DNA of 64,000 nucleotides from Microbacterium maritypicum (lineage in GTDB: Bacteria > Actinomycetota > Actinomycetes > Actinomycetales > Microbacteriaceae), in assembly GCF_008868125.1 (NCBI RefSeq), contig NZ_WAAQ01000002.1:310001-374000 (forward strand), in the 5' to 3' direction. Position 1 is the stretch's first letter, and every line of letters begins with the position of its first letter. The position numbers and the translations under genes are program-made. The notes under the pieces were generated by a model that saw only the letters and a program-made list of their open reading frames with translations, had not been told where the DNA came from and did no database searches. This document shows, piece after piece, positions 15,856 to 25,225 of the stretch.

Positions 15856-16332
15856 TCAGTGAGCGGCGGCCGCGTCGGCCAGATGCCGCGCGTCGTGGCT
15901 GAGCACCTTCACGATGATGCCGTGCCGACGGAGCTCCGACGCGGTGCGGGCGCCTTCGTCGGCGTCGAGGCCGAGTGCCTTGATGTTCGCGACCACGACC
16001 ACATCACCCGTGCGCAGGGTCGAGATGAGACGCGCGAGGCGGTCGTTCCAGCTCTCCAGGATGTCGGGCGCAGGGTGGCGGAATCCCTCGATCGGGACAC
16101 CGAAACGGGTGAGGTCTTCGCGCTGCTCGACGACCGACGGCATCCCCTCGCGGGCGACGACGAGGCCGACCAGACGCGATCCGTCGGGACGGGCCGTCCA
16201 GAAGTTGCGGTTCTGCTGCAGCTCGGTGAAGCACTTCGGGCACGTCGCAGCATCGTGCGGCAGGTGCAGGGGGCTCGTCAGAGCCTCGTCGACCGATGCC
16301 GTGGTCTTCGTGGGATCAATCGTCTCGCTCAT
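15856..16332 (-). CDS. Small protein with degenerate resolvase-like C terminus
   Basis: Protein of 158 residues. A CPKC pair sits at about residues 31-34 with no second pair visible. The C-terminal part LARLISTLRTGDVVVVANIKALGLDADEGARTASELRRHGIIVKVL follows the pattern of the serine-recombinase catalytic domain (GDVLVV..LDRLGRS...L...G). The catalytic serine near the N terminus and the conserved arginines are not evident, so it is unlikely to recombine DNA. It is convergent with the lipoprotein gene. Not recognised as a named family; possibly a domesticated remnant with a binding function. Confidence 0.65.
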   Translation of the reverse strand: MSETIDPTKTTASVDEALTSPLHLPHDAATCPKCFTELQQNRNFWTARPDGSRLVGLVVAREGMPSVVEQREDLTRFGVPIEGFRHPAPDILESWNDRLARLISTLRTGDVVVVANIKALGLDADEGARTASELRRHGIIVKVLSHDARHLADAAAAH

Positions 16333-16386
16333 CGCGCACCTCCGGCATCCATTCTGCCCTGTCGTCGGACGCCGCGGCGACCGGAT

Positions 16387-17385
<999 letters not shown>

Positions 17386-17428
17386 CTACGTCCGTTGGAG
17401 GGGCCTCCGCTCGGAGTACCCTCGACGC

Positions 17429-18313
17429 ATGACCTTCAATCCCGACGCCGACATCTCGGGCAACACCACACGTCGACGCGGACGCACGGCAGCCATCGCG
17501 GGCGGCGCCGGTGTCGGCGTGCTCGGCATCATCGCCCTCATCGCCGGGCCTCTGCTCGGCATCGACCTGACCGGGCTGCTCGGCGGGGGAGCCACGGGCG
17601 GCGGGAGCGAGCCCGCTGGCGGGTCGGCCATCGAGAACTGCGACACGGGTGCCGACGCGAACGCCGACGTCGACTGCCGCATGGCCGGGGCACAGGTCGC
17701 GCTCGATGCCTTCTGGAGCGACAACGTCGAGGGCTACCGCGCGCCGGAGATGATCGTCGTCGACGGCGCGACATCGACGCAGTGCGGCACCGCCTCCAAT
17801 GCCGTCGGTCCGTTCTACTGCCCGCCCGAGGAGAACGTGTACGTGGACCCCACGTTCTTCCAGCTCATGCAGCAGCAGTTCGGAGCATCGGCCGGCGATC
17901 TCGCGCAGCTCTACATCGTCGGTCACGAGTGGGGCCACCACATCCAGAACATCACCGGCTACATGGATCGATACCCGAACAACGGGACCGGTCCCGGCAG
18001 CAACGGCGTGCGGATCGAGCTGCAGGCCGACTGCTACGCCGGTGCATGGCTCGGACGGATGACGGAGCAGACGGATGCCGACGGCGACCCCTACCTGATC
18101 GCGCCGACGGAACAGCAGATCGAAGATGCCCTGAACGCGGCTTCGGCGGTCGGTGACGACAGCATCCAGGCGCAGTCGGGGTTCTCGAACCCGGAGAGCT
18201 GGACGCACGGCTCCAGCGAGCAGCGGCAGCGCTGGTTCGCCGAGGGCTACCAGAACGGACTGGGAGTCTGCGAGCAGGCGCTGACCCTTCCCGCTGACCA
18301 GCTGGATCCGTGA
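17429..18313 (+). CDS. Membrane-anchored neutral zinc metallopeptidase (YpfJ-like)
   Basis: Protein of 294 residues: short cytoplasmic N terminus, one membrane helix (about 28-55), a Gly/Ser linker, then an extracytoplasmic zinc metallopeptidase domain with HEWGHH at residues 166-171 and a downstream E in the RIELQADCYAG segment as probable third ligand. This matches the putative neutral zinc metallopeptidase family (KPN_02809/YpfJ-like); the substrate is unknown. ATG 17429 is 6 nt after TACCCT (17417-17422), indicating a leaderless transcript; the frame is open from 17354 but that part overlaps the mdh promoter. Confidence 0.92.
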   Translation: MTFNPDADISGNTTRRRGRTAAIAGGAGVGVLGIIALIAGPLLGIDLTGLLGGGATGGGSEPAGGSAIENCDTGADANADVDCRMAGAQVALDAFWSDNVEGYRAPEMIVVDGATSTQCGTASNAVGPFYCPPEENVYVDPTFFQLMQQQFGASAGDLAQLYIVGHEWGHHIQNITGYMDRYPNNGTGPGSNGVRIELQADCYAGAWLGRMTEQTDADGDPYLIAPTEQQIEDALNAASAVGDDSIQAQSGFSNPESWTHGSSEQRQRWFAEGYQNGLGVCEQALTLPADQLDP

Positions 18314-18365
18314 TCCCGGCGCACGAGTGAACGTCCGCTACCGTTGACGAAGCAGTCAGCACGAC

Positions 18366-18379
18366 CGGCTGGGGGGCCG
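18366..18379 (+). promoter_or_regulatory. SD-in-loop hairpin before proline iminopeptidase
   Basis: CGGCT-GGGG-GGCCG (stem with one G-U pair) ends directly at ATG 18380 and holds the G-rich ribosome-binding sequence in its loop. It resembles the leader hairpins of the polysaccharide genes. Confidence 0.5.
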
Positions 18380-19357
18380 ATGATGAAGAAGACGGATGCA
18401 CTGTATCCACCGATCGAACCGTACGAGACGGGGGAGCTGCTCGTCGGCGACGGCCACCGCGTCTATTGGGAGGTCAGCGGGAACCCCGAGGGCAAACCCG
18501 TGGTGTTCCTGCACGGCGGTCCGGGGAGCGGAACCTCGCCGTGGCAGCGGCAGTTCTTCGACCCGAAGCGCTACCGCATCGTGCTGCTCGATCAGCGCGG
18601 CTGCGGCAAGAGCACACCGCACGCGAGCGCCCCGGATGCCGACTTCCGTCACATCACGACGGCTCATTTGATCGCCGACATCGAACTCCTGCGCAAGAAT
18701 CTCGGCATCGCGAGATGGCAGGTGTTCGGCGGATCGTGGGGCAGCGCCCTGGCCCTCGCCTACGCACAGGCGCACCCGGATGCCGTGACCGAGCTGGTGC
18801 TCCGGGGGATCTTCACGCTGCGCAGGGTCGAGCTCGAGTGGTTCTACGAGGGCGGTGCCGCCGCCCTGTTCCCTGATCTCTGGGAGAGCTTCATCGCGCC
18901 GATCCCGCTGCTGGAGCGGTCGCACATGATCGAGGCGTATCACCGCCGACTGTTCGATCCCGACCCCGCCGTGCACGTGCCGGCGGCGGTCGCCTGGTCG
19001 ACCTGGGAGGCGTCGACCGTCACGCTGACGCCGAACGCTTCGCAGATCGAGGCGATGTCCGACCCGGTGAAGGCCACCGCTTTCGCTCGCATGGAGAACC
19101 ACTTCTTCGTCCATCGAGGCTGGTGGGAAGAGGGACAGCTGATCGCCGGCGTAGACGTCATCCGTCACATCCCGACCGTCATCGTGCAGGGGCGGCATGA
19201 TGTCGTGACGCCGATGATGACGGCCTGGGATCTGCACCGGGCGTGGCCGGAGGCGGAGCTCGTCGTGGTCGACGATGCCGGTCACGCGGCCACCGAGCCC
19301 GGCACGAAGAAGGCGCTCCGCGCGGCGACCGACAGATTCGCCCGCGCGGCGCGCTGA
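18380..19357 (+). CDS. pip: Proline iminopeptidase
   Basis: Alpha/beta-hydrolase of peptidase family S33 that removes N-terminal proline from peptides; cytoplasmic. Protein of 325 residues. Oxyanion motif HGGPGSG, DQRGCGKST, nucleophile elbow GGSWGS, late aspartate in GRHDVVTP and histidine in DDAGHAA are all present, as in the family. ATG 18380 follows GGGGGG; TACCGT at about 18339 could be the -10 of a ~35-nt leader. The gene is convergent with the aldehyde dehydrogenase, only 3 bp between stops. Confidence 0.95.
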   Translation: MMKKTDALYPPIEPYETGELLVGDGHRVYWEVSGNPEGKPVVFLHGGPGSGTSPWQRQFFDPKRYRIVLLDQRGCGKSTPHASAPDADFRHITTAHLIADIELLRKNLGIARWQVFGGSWGSALALAYAQAHPDAVTELVLRGIFTLRRVELEWFYEGGAAALFPDLWESFIAPIPLLERSHMIEAYHRRLFDPDPAVHVPAAVAWSTWEASTVTLTPNASQIEAMSDPVKATAFARMENHFFVHRGWWEEGQLIAGVDVIRHIPTVIVQGRHDVVTPMMTAWDLHRAWPEAELVVVDDAGHAATEPGTKKALRAATDRFARAAR

Positions 19358-19360
19358 CCC

Positions 19361-21157
19361 TCAGGCCCGCAGCGCCTTCGTCAGCGTCTTGACGAGACCC
19401 GCGATGCGCCCGTCCACCCGATAGCGGGTCAGCCCCTCGCTCACGGTCGCGCCGGTGCGGGAGGAGACGAACCACGGCGGCTTCGGCAGGATCGTGAATC
19501 GTCCGCCGCCGTTCGTGATCGGCAGAGATCGAGGGAACGGGCGGAACGGGCCGCGGAGCACCGAGCGTTCGACCCGGTCGAGCAGCAGCGCGTTGTGCAC
19601 GATGCCGATGCCGCTGCCCACGTCGCCGATCGTCCCGCCCGGGAACGCGCCCCACGTGAGAGTGGGGGTGATGAATGCGAACGCCGTCCAGCTGTTGATC
19701 GCGATCGAGCCGTAGCGGAGTGCCGCGATCGCCCTCTCGAAGCCGGCCCCGAGCGACTTCTCGGTCGCGGGGTCGATCAGCAGGTTCGCGCCGAGGGTGC
19801 CCTGGAGCTTGTCGTTGGCGTGAGTCACGGCGGCGTCCAGGAACTGCTGGCCCGTGCCAGGCAGCGTCACGACACCCAGCACCGGCGCGAAGTACTCGGT
19901 GGTCTCCAGAGCCTTCGGGTCGTCGTCCGCGTCGATCTCGACGAGCAGCCGGTCACCCAGCACGAGTGCGTCGGGGTAGGCGTCGGTCGCGAGCTCCATC
20001 CGCGACGAGGACCCCGGGTACCAGATCGGGCGCTCCGGCGCATTGGCGTATGCCCGTCGGAGGGCAGCGCGGAAGGCGTCGGCCTGGTCCCACTCGGACG
20101 ACATGATCACGACCTGACCGGCGATGCAGTTGTGGCCGCAATTCTGCAGACGCATGGTGGCGATGTGCTCGGCCTGGTAGGTGAGGTCGGCGTCTGTCCA
20201 TGCGCCGGGAACGACGATGATCGGTGAGACGCCGCCGAGCTCTGCGGTGATCGGCTTCTTCAGCTGCGGGCGGTTCTCGCGCCGACGACGCGTGGTCGCT
20301 GCCGCTCCCGTGCCCTTCGACGGGCCCCACACGATCGTGTCGAACGTCGCCGCGGAGCCGGTGATGTGCACGTGCACGAGACCGGGGTGTGCGGTGAGGT
20401 GGGCGCCGACTTCGGGGCCGCCGCGGACGATGCGCAGGAAGCCGGGCTCGATGAGCGGTGCGAGCGCGCGCTTGTAGACCGGCACCAGGGCATCCTGCGT
20501 AGGATTCACCTTGAGCAGCGCGGTGCGGTTGTGGGCCAGCAGCTCGTAGAGCACGTCCAGCACCGGGATCGAGGTCACGTTGCCCGCGCCGAGCACCAGG
20601 CCGACGCCGCCCGATTCGGTGGGCGTGCGCTGCGCGAGACCGGCCGACGCACGAGCGGCGCCCGGTGTGACGCCCGGTTCCAGCCAGACCTCGCCCGTGA
20701 AGCCCGAAAGGAGGAAGGAATCGATTCCGGTCAGCGGGAAGGCATGCACGCGAGTGCGCCCTCCCGGGGCGCGATCGAGCGTGATCCCGTCGAGGGGGTT
20801 CGCGCCCTTCGCCAGACGAGACAGGGTCTCGATGTAGGCGTCGAGCGCACCCAGCACGCTGTACGGCCCACTGAGCCACTCCTCGCCGCGCAGCGGATGA
20901 CGGGCATCGAGGCCCTTCGAGGCCGCGGCCGTGGTCGCCCAGTCTTCCGCGGTCGCGGCGACACTCGTGCGCACCGCGCGCAGCAGCGTGACCCGCTGGG
21001 CGACCGTGAGGGCCGACCAGGTGCGGGCTCCGGTCTGGAGGGCGTCGACAGCGGAGTCGAGGCGCTCTCGTTCGGCTTCGCCCAGCGTCGGGGCCCCGCT
21101 CTTCGGCGCACGCTTCGAGGGCGTGGCGGAGGTGGCGGTTGTGCTCGCAGAAGTCAT
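19361..21157 (-). CDS. Aldehyde dehydrogenase family protein
   Basis: Protein of 598 residues, longer than typical ALDHs (about 480-500), with an extra N-terminal helical segment. Cofactor-binding VLGAGNVTSIP, general-base AELGGVSP, and the nucleophile region QNCGHNCIAGQ are seen. The second cysteine aligns with the catalytic one, and GH replaces the common GQ before it. A late ALDH signature with the usual phenylalanine appears as TTEYFAPVLGVV. The substrate cannot be predicted. ATG 21157 is chosen because GGAGAC precedes it; the frame extends to 21211. It lies downstream of and parallel to the transporter gene. Confidence 0.9.
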   Translation of the reverse strand: MTSASTTATSATPSKRAPKSGAPTLGEAERERLDSAVDALQTGARTWSALTVAQRVTLLRAVRTSVAATAEDWATTAAASKGLDARHPLRGEEWLSGPYSVLGALDAYIETLSRLAKGANPLDGITLDRAPGGRTRVHAFPLTGIDSFLLSGFTGEVWLEPGVTPGAARASAGLAQRTPTESGGVGLVLGAGNVTSIPVLDVLYELLAHNRTALLKVNPTQDALVPVYKRALAPLIEPGFLRIVRGGPEVGAHLTAHPGLVHVHITGSAATFDTIVWGPSKGTGAAATTRRRRENRPQLKKPITAELGGVSPIIVVPGAWTDADLTYQAEHIATMRLQNCGHNCIAGQVVIMSSEWDQADAFRAALRRAYANAPERPIWYPGSSSRMELATDAYPDALVLGDRLLVEIDADDDPKALETTEYFAPVLGVVTLPGTGQQFLDAAVTHANDKLQGTLGANLLIDPATEKSLGAGFERAIAALRYGSIAINSWTAFAFITPTLTWGAFPGGTIGDVGSGIGIVHNALLLDRVERSVLRGPFRPFPRSLPITNGGGRFTILPKPPWFVSSRTGATVSEGLTRYRVDGRIAGLVKTLTKALRA

Positions 21158-21185
21158 CGACGTCTCCTTCGGACGGGATCCCAGC

Positions 21186-22580
21186 TTAGGCGTCGGAATC
21201 GGCGACGGCATCGATGTCCGCGCGACGCAGGCGGTACCGGCGCAGCGTCAGCAGGCTGGCGCCCATCAGCACGGCGGGCAGGACGCTGAAGCTGAGGACG
21301 ATACCCGTGATCGCCGCCTCCGGCTGCTCGACGGTGGTGCCGGCGACGGTCGAGATGTACCCGGTCGCCGCGAGCGTCAGCGACACCGCGGTCGCTCCGA
21401 GTGCGAAGCCGACCGTCTCGCCCGCGGTCCAGATGCCGGTGAAGGTGCCGGCCTGGCCGGGCCCGCTCGTGCGCTCGTCGTGGGAGATCACGTCGGGGAG
21501 CATCGCCATCGGCAACGACTGCAGGCCTGCATAGGCGATGCCGGCCACGGCGACGGATGCGTAGATCCACGCACCTGGCGACCACACCGCGAAGACGAGG
21601 GATGCCGCTGCCGCCGTGAACAGGAGGCTGGCCATCGCGAAGGCCCGCTCCTTGCCGACCCGTCGCGCGATGACCGTCCACCCAGGGGTGGCCAGCAGCG
21701 CCGGTCCCACCAGTGCGACGAAGACGAAGGTCACCGCATCCTCCGACCGCAGCACCCAGGTCGCGACGTACTGCGCGCCGGCGAGCATCGTTCCCGTCGC
21801 GAGCGCCTGCAGCACGAATGTGCCCAGCAGCGCGCGGAAGGGCTGACTGCCACCGAGGGTGTGGAAGCCCGACATGTACTGGTCTCGCCAGGTCGAGGCG
21901 GTCACGGCCGTCGCGGGAGAGACCGCGGTCCGCTGGGCGGCATCATCCGCGGTTCGAGCGGCCACGAGCATCCCGACGCCGATCACGACGCCCGACGCGA
22001 TGCCCATCAAGAGGTATCCCCTGACCGGGTCGTCGCCCGCATTGCGCAGCGCGGGGCCGCCGGCGCCGAACAGCAGGATCGCTGCGGTGAGCACGACGAC
22101 GCGCCACCCGAGCAGACGCGTGCGCTCGTCGTAGCTGCCGGTCAGTTCCGCGGGAAGGGCGACGTACGGCACCTGGAACAGGCTGAAAGCCGTCGCGGTC
22201 GCCAGGAAGGCCAGCAGCACGCTGATCGCTCCGGCGACGGGACCCCAGGTGGGCGGTACGGCGAAGGTGAGGGCGAAGAAGAGGGGGAGTGCGAGCGCGC
22301 CGGTCACCATGAACCCGCGGCGAGAGCCGGTGCGCGCGAGCTGGCGATCGGACGCGGCCCCGATCAGCGGGTCGATCAGCACGTCCCAGATCTTCGCCGC
22401 CGTGACGATCAGCCCTGCCGCGAGTGCGGCGACGCCGAGATTGTCGGTGAGGAAGTACGTCAGCACCAGCCCGGGCAGTGTGGCGTAGCCGCCGGTCCCG
22501 AGCGAGCCGATCGCGTACAGCGCGATCGTTCGCGGAGAAAGACGGACGGGCGCTCGTTCGGACCGAGCCTCGGTGCTCAT
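21186..22580 (-). CDS. MFS transporter of the GPH cation symporter type
   Basis: Protein of 464 residues with about 12 hydrophobic helices. It has the MFS_2 signatures WDVLIDPLIGAASDR in the loop after helix 2 and VPYVALPAEL, typical of the glycoside-pentoside-hexuronide:cation symporter family. It would import sugars, glycosides or related solutes with Na+ or H+; the substrate is unknown. Its start lies in a 24-bp palindrome and 6 nt after TACACT, which suggests a leaderless, repressor-controlled transcript. The downstream ALDH may be co-transcribed. Confidence 0.9.
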   Translation of the reverse strand: MSTEARSERAPVRLSPRTIALYAIGSLGTGGYATLPGLVLTYFLTDNLGVAALAAGLIVTAAKIWDVLIDPLIGAASDRQLARTGSRRGFMVTGALALPLFFALTFAVPPTWGPVAGAISVLLAFLATATAFSLFQVPYVALPAELTGSYDERTRLLGWRVVVLTAAILLFGAGGPALRNAGDDPVRGYLLMGIASGVVIGVGMLVAARTADDAAQRTAVSPATAVTASTWRDQYMSGFHTLGGSQPFRALLGTFVLQALATGTMLAGAQYVATWVLRSEDAVTFVFVALVGPALLATPGWTVIARRVGKERAFAMASLLFTAAAASLVFAVWSPGAWIYASVAVAGIAYAGLQSLPMAMLPDVISHDERTSGPGQAGTFTGIWTAGETVGFALGATAVSLTLAATGYISTVAGTTVEQPEAAITGIVLSFSVLPAVLMGASLLTLRRYRLRRADIDAVADSDA

Positions 22581-22602
22581 CGCGCCAGTGTAGTGGCGCG
22601 AT
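22579..22602. promoter_or_regulatory. Palindromic operator over the transporter promoter/start
   Basis: ATCGCGCCA and TGGCGCGAT (9-bp perfect arms, 6-bp spacer). The -10-like TACACT (minus strand, 22592-22587) lies within the palindrome and the ATG overlaps its left end, so a bound repressor would block transcription. No regulator gene is adjacent. Confidence 0.65.
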
Positions 22603-22611
22603 GCCGCGGGA

Positions 22612-22875
22612 TCAGATCAGCGAGAGCTCGCGCAGCTTCGACTCGACATCGGCGTTCGACGGCTCGACGTGATGCGAGGCATCGGGGTACACGACGACGG
22701 GGATGTTGGTGCGACCCGAGATCTCCTTCGCCACGTCTGCGGCGGCGGGCTCGGCGACCAGGTCGACGTACGTGTACTCGACCCCGAGTGCATCCAGCTG
22801 CTTCTTGGTGCGGATGCAGTCGCGGCACCAGTCGGCGCCGAACATCGTGATGGTGTCGGAGGCAGGAGAAGTCAT
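22612..22875 (-). CDS. Glutaredoxin-like (mycoredoxin-type) protein
   Basis: Protein of 87 residues with the thioredoxin/glutaredoxin fold. Active site WCRDC at residues 17-21, cis-proline segment TNIPVVV at about 56-62. Length and sequence fit the actinobacterial mycoredoxin/glutaredoxin-like group that reduces mycothiol mixed disulfides, although the CRDC pair differs from the more usual CGYC. Cytoplasmic. TAGGCT (22882-22887, minus strand) ends 6 nt before the ATG, so the transcript is probably leaderless. It lies between the transporter gene and the iron-box promoter of the divergent gene. Confidence 0.9.
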   Translation of the reverse strand: MTSPASDTITMFGADWCRDCIRTKKQLDALGVEYTYVDLVAEPAAADVAKEISGRTNIPVVVYPDASHHVEPSNADVESKLRELSLI

Positions 22876-22983
22876 GCACCCAGCCTACGACCGCTCGGGT
22901 GAAGTGGCGCTGAGTGTCGAGCGGATCATGGTCGGACGCGTGTGAAGAGGTGCCCCGTCGGCGCGGATCCGCGCGCATCTCTT

Positions 22984-23007
22984 GTAAGTAAGGGTGCCCT
23001 TACTTAC
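22984..23007. promoter_or_regulatory. Iron-box-like perfect palindrome (DtxR/IdeR type)
   Basis: GTAAGTAAGGG and CCCTTACTTAC, 11-bp perfect arms around TG. AT-rich half-sites with TAAGG/CCTTA resemble DtxR/IdeR iron boxes. The palindrome overlaps TACACT (23005-23010), 6 nt before the start of a siderophore-interacting-domain gene, as expected for iron repression. Confidence 0.75.
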
Positions 23008-23016
23008 ACTGGGGGC

Positions 23017-23409
23017 ATGAGTGGCGCATGCGAGCACCTGGAGGATCCCGACTGGGACGACATCGAAGGTGCCGTGCTCATCGCCGGCGATGCGGCTGAC
23101 GCCGGATTCATCGCGAGCATCGCTGCGCGGCTGCCGTGGGATGCCCAGGGCGTCGTCATCCTCGAGGCTGCGGCTCGCATCCAGTTCCGACACATCGACG
23201 TCCCGGACGGGGTGTCGGTGCGCTGGCTGGTACGGGGAGACGGCACCAGGGCGCATACGCGCGGCGAACGCCTCGCGAACGCCGTGCACGCGTGGTGCGT
23301 CGAGTGGGCGTGCAGCGAGCCGCCGTCGCAGTGGACGGTGTGGCTCGGACCGCACACACCTCCGCACGTGGCGCGCATGGCGCGCAGCCTGCTCGGCGTC
23401 GCGAACTGA
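23017..23409 (+). CDS. Siderophore-interacting-protein C-terminal domain protein
   Basis: Protein of 130 residues matching only the NAD(P)H-binding C-terminal half of siderophore-interacting (ViuB-like) ferric reductases: AVLIAGDAADAGFIASI start, VVILEAAARIQF, GVSVRWLVRGDG, and a C-terminal helix with RMARSLL. The FAD-binding N-terminal barrel is absent, so it may work with a separate partner or have a different role in iron release. Probable leaderless start at ATG 23017, 6 nt after TACACT and right after the iron-box palindrome, so it should be induced on iron limitation. Confidence 0.8.
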   Translation: MSGACEHLEDPDWDDIEGAVLIAGDAADAGFIASIAARLPWDAQGVVILEAAARIQFRHIDVPDGVSVRWLVRGDGTRAHTRGERLANAVHAWCVEWACSEPPSQWTVWLGPHTPPHVARMARSLLGVAN

Positions 23410-23428
23410 CCGCCGGGCGGCGTGCTGC

Positions 23429-23884
23429 TCAGCGCGAGGCGGCGACCGCGGGAGCGTTGGCACCCGCGGTGATCGCATCGAGTGCACGCCGCAGCGACGA
23501 GCTCGACGTGTGCGCCGTGTACGGGAAGTACACGACCTCGACCCCGACCTCGGCGAACTCGCGCTCCAGGCGCAGGCCCTTGTCGGTGCCGCGCCAGTCG
23601 TCGCCCTTGAAGAAGTGCGTGAACTGCACGTCGCGCCACGAGTCCATCTTCGACGGCGTCGTCTCGACGTAGACGTCGTCGACGAACGAGATGTGCTTCA
23701 CGATCTCCGCACGCTCCGCGGTCGGGATGACGGGCTCGATGCCCTTCACCTGACGCAGCATCTCGTCGCTGACGACGCCTGCGATCAGAATGTCGCAGTG
23801 CTGCTTGGCGTGACGAAGTAGATTCAGATGCCCGACGTGAAACAGGTCGAAAGCACCAACGGCATAGCCGATACGCGTCCCCAT
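23429..23884 (-). CDS. Cytidylyltransferase-type nucleotidyltransferase (TagD-like)
   Basis: Protein of 151 residues of the cytidylyltransferase fold: GAFDLFHVGHLNLL with the HxGH nucleotide-binding motif, VSDEMLRQVKG, and the C-terminal YFPYTAHTSSSSLRRAL corresponding to the ISSTxIR motif. Such enzymes make CDP-glycerol or related CDP-polyols for cell-surface polymers. In this locus it could feed the CDP-alcohol transferase at 32893. It has a ~66-nt leader built of hairpins with G-rich loops, the last abutting the ATG. Confidence 0.88.
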   Translation of the reverse strand: MGTRIGYAVGAFDLFHVGHLNLLRHAKQHCDILIAGVVSDEMLRQVKGIEPVIPTAERAEIVKHISFVDDVYVETTPSKMDSWRDVQFTHFFKGDDWRGTDKGLRLEREFAEVGVEVVYFPYTAHTSSSSLRRALDAITAGANAPAVAASR

Positions 23885-23964
23885 GATCTCCCCAGATCAG
23901 TAATTCCCCAGTAAGCGGATCCCCATCCACTTCGCGACTCCCACAGCCGCGGTTCGAGAGTCTA
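23885..23964 (-). promoter_or_regulatory. Promoter and tandem G-loop hairpin leader of the TagD-like gene
   Basis: On the minus strand TAGACT (23964-23959) is followed about 7 nt later by three hairpins: CGCGGCT-GTGGG-AGTCGCG (23951-23933), AAGTGGAT-GGGG-ATCCGCTT (23932-23913) and GATCT-GGGG-AGATC (23898-23885). The last ends at the ATG and holds the ribosome-binding site in its loop. An unpaired TGGGGAATTAC lies between the second and third. Confidence 0.65.
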
Positions 23965-24046
23965 GCAGGTTCGGGTTTCTCTCTGCACAGGATCCCGTGG
24001 AACGATGGAGGCCGCACGCGATGCGCGTGGAGAACAGGGGGCGGAC

Positions 24047-25225
24047 GTGGGGACACCGGTCACGATCATCGTGCCGACGTTCAACGAGCGCGACAACGTC
24101 GCCGAGCTCGTCGCGCGGACCGCCGTGGCGCTCGAGGGGTGGGACGCCGAGATCCTGTTCGTCGACGACAGCACCGATGACACCGCCGCTGAGGTCGAGC
24201 GCGTCGCGGCCGATGCTCCGATCCCCGTGCGTGTGATCCATCGCTCCGAGAACACCGGAGGGCTGGGCGGCGCCGTCGTCATCGGCCTCGAGGCCGCAGC
24301 CTCCGATGTCTGCATCGTGATGGACGGTGATCTGCAGCATCCGCCCGAGCTCCTTCCCGTCCTGCTCGCTCGATTCGCGCAGGGGGACGCCCACGTCGTC
24401 GCCGCCTCCCGCTACGTCGGCGGAGGGGACACGAGCGGTCTCGGCACGGCGGTGCGCTTCGGCGTCTCCCGCGTCGCGACCTGGCTGACCAGGGCGATGT
24501 TCCCGATTCGCCTCGCTCGCAGCACCGACCCGATGACGGGGTTCTTCCTGGTCGACCGCGGTCGCCTCGACGTCTCGACGCTCCAGCCTCGGGGCTTCAA
24601 GATCCTCCTCGAGATCCTCGCGCGCAACGACCTGCGCATCGCCGAGATGCCGATGGAGTTCGCCGAGCGACGCCACGGCACGTCGAAGGCGAGCTTTCGC
24701 CAGGGCGCGATGTTCCTCGAGCACCTCGCACGACTGCGCTTCGGCAAGATGTCGCTGTTCGCGCTGATCGGCGTGATCGGCGCGGCCGCGAACCTCGGGA
24801 TCATGTGGGCGCTCACAGCTGCGGGGGTGCCGTACATCTGGGCGGCGATCATCGGTGCCGAGGTCACGATCATCGGCAACTTCGTGCTGCAGGAGCGTTT
24901 CGTGTTCGCCGACATGCGCACCGATGCGCGCGCTCTCGGCATCCGCTTCGCCAGTTCCTTCGCGTTCAACAACGTCGAGGCCGCGCTGCGGATCCCGGTG
25001 ATGGCGCTGATGGTCGAGTCGTGGCACATCTCGAGCGTCGTCGCGACGGGTCTCTCGCTCATCGTGGCCTTCTTCGCCCGGTTCCTGTTCCACTCCCTCG
25101 TCGTGTACGCGCCTCGACGGCGGCGCAAGGGGGAGGTCGTCGGCGCCGAGCCGCCGACGGATACCGCGGCTCAGCGCGTGATCCGCGCCATCGACGTCGA
25201 GGTCATGAAGCCGGGCGAGCTCTAG
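24047..25225 (+). CDS. GT2 polyprenyl-phosphate sugar transferase fused to GtrA-like domain
   Basis: Protein of 392 residues. Residues 1-~225 form a dolichol-phosphate-mannose-synthase-type GT2 domain: VTIIVPTFNERDNV, FVDDSTDDT, the DxD-like VMDGDLQHPPE and DPMTGFFLVDR. The C-terminal ~150 residues contain about four membrane helices of the GtrA type (LFALIGVIGAAANLGIMWAL, VTIIGNFVLQERFVF). It probably makes a polyprenyl-phosphate sugar and helps present it across the membrane. GTG 24047 is preferred because GGGGGCGG lies just upstream and the fold starts at once; ATG 24005 is possible. Its stop overlaps the convergent rmlCD stop by 4 bp. Confidence 0.88.
   Translation: MGTPVTIIVPTFNERDNVAELVARTAVALEGWDAEILFVDDSTDDTAAEVERVAADAPIPVRVIHRSENTGGLGGAVVIGLEAAASDVCIVMDGDLQHPPELLPVLLARFAQGDAHVVAASRYVGGGDTSGLGTAVRFGVSRVATWLTRAMFPIRLARSTDPMTGFFLVDRGRLDVSTLQPRGFKILLEILARNDLRIAEMPMEFAERRHGTSKASFRQGAMFLEHLARLRFGKMSLFALIGVIGAAANLGIMWALTAAGVPYIWAAIIGAEVTIIGNFVLQERFVFADMRTDARALGIRFASSFAFNNVEAALRIPVMALMVESWHISSVVATGLSLIVAFFARFLFHSLVVYAPRRRRKGEVVGAEPPTDTAAQRVIRAIDVEVMKPGEL

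Noticed and set aside
15856..16332. Active serine recombinase of a mobile element
   Set aside because: Catalytic serine and arginines not evident, no DNA-binding domain, no flanking repeats.
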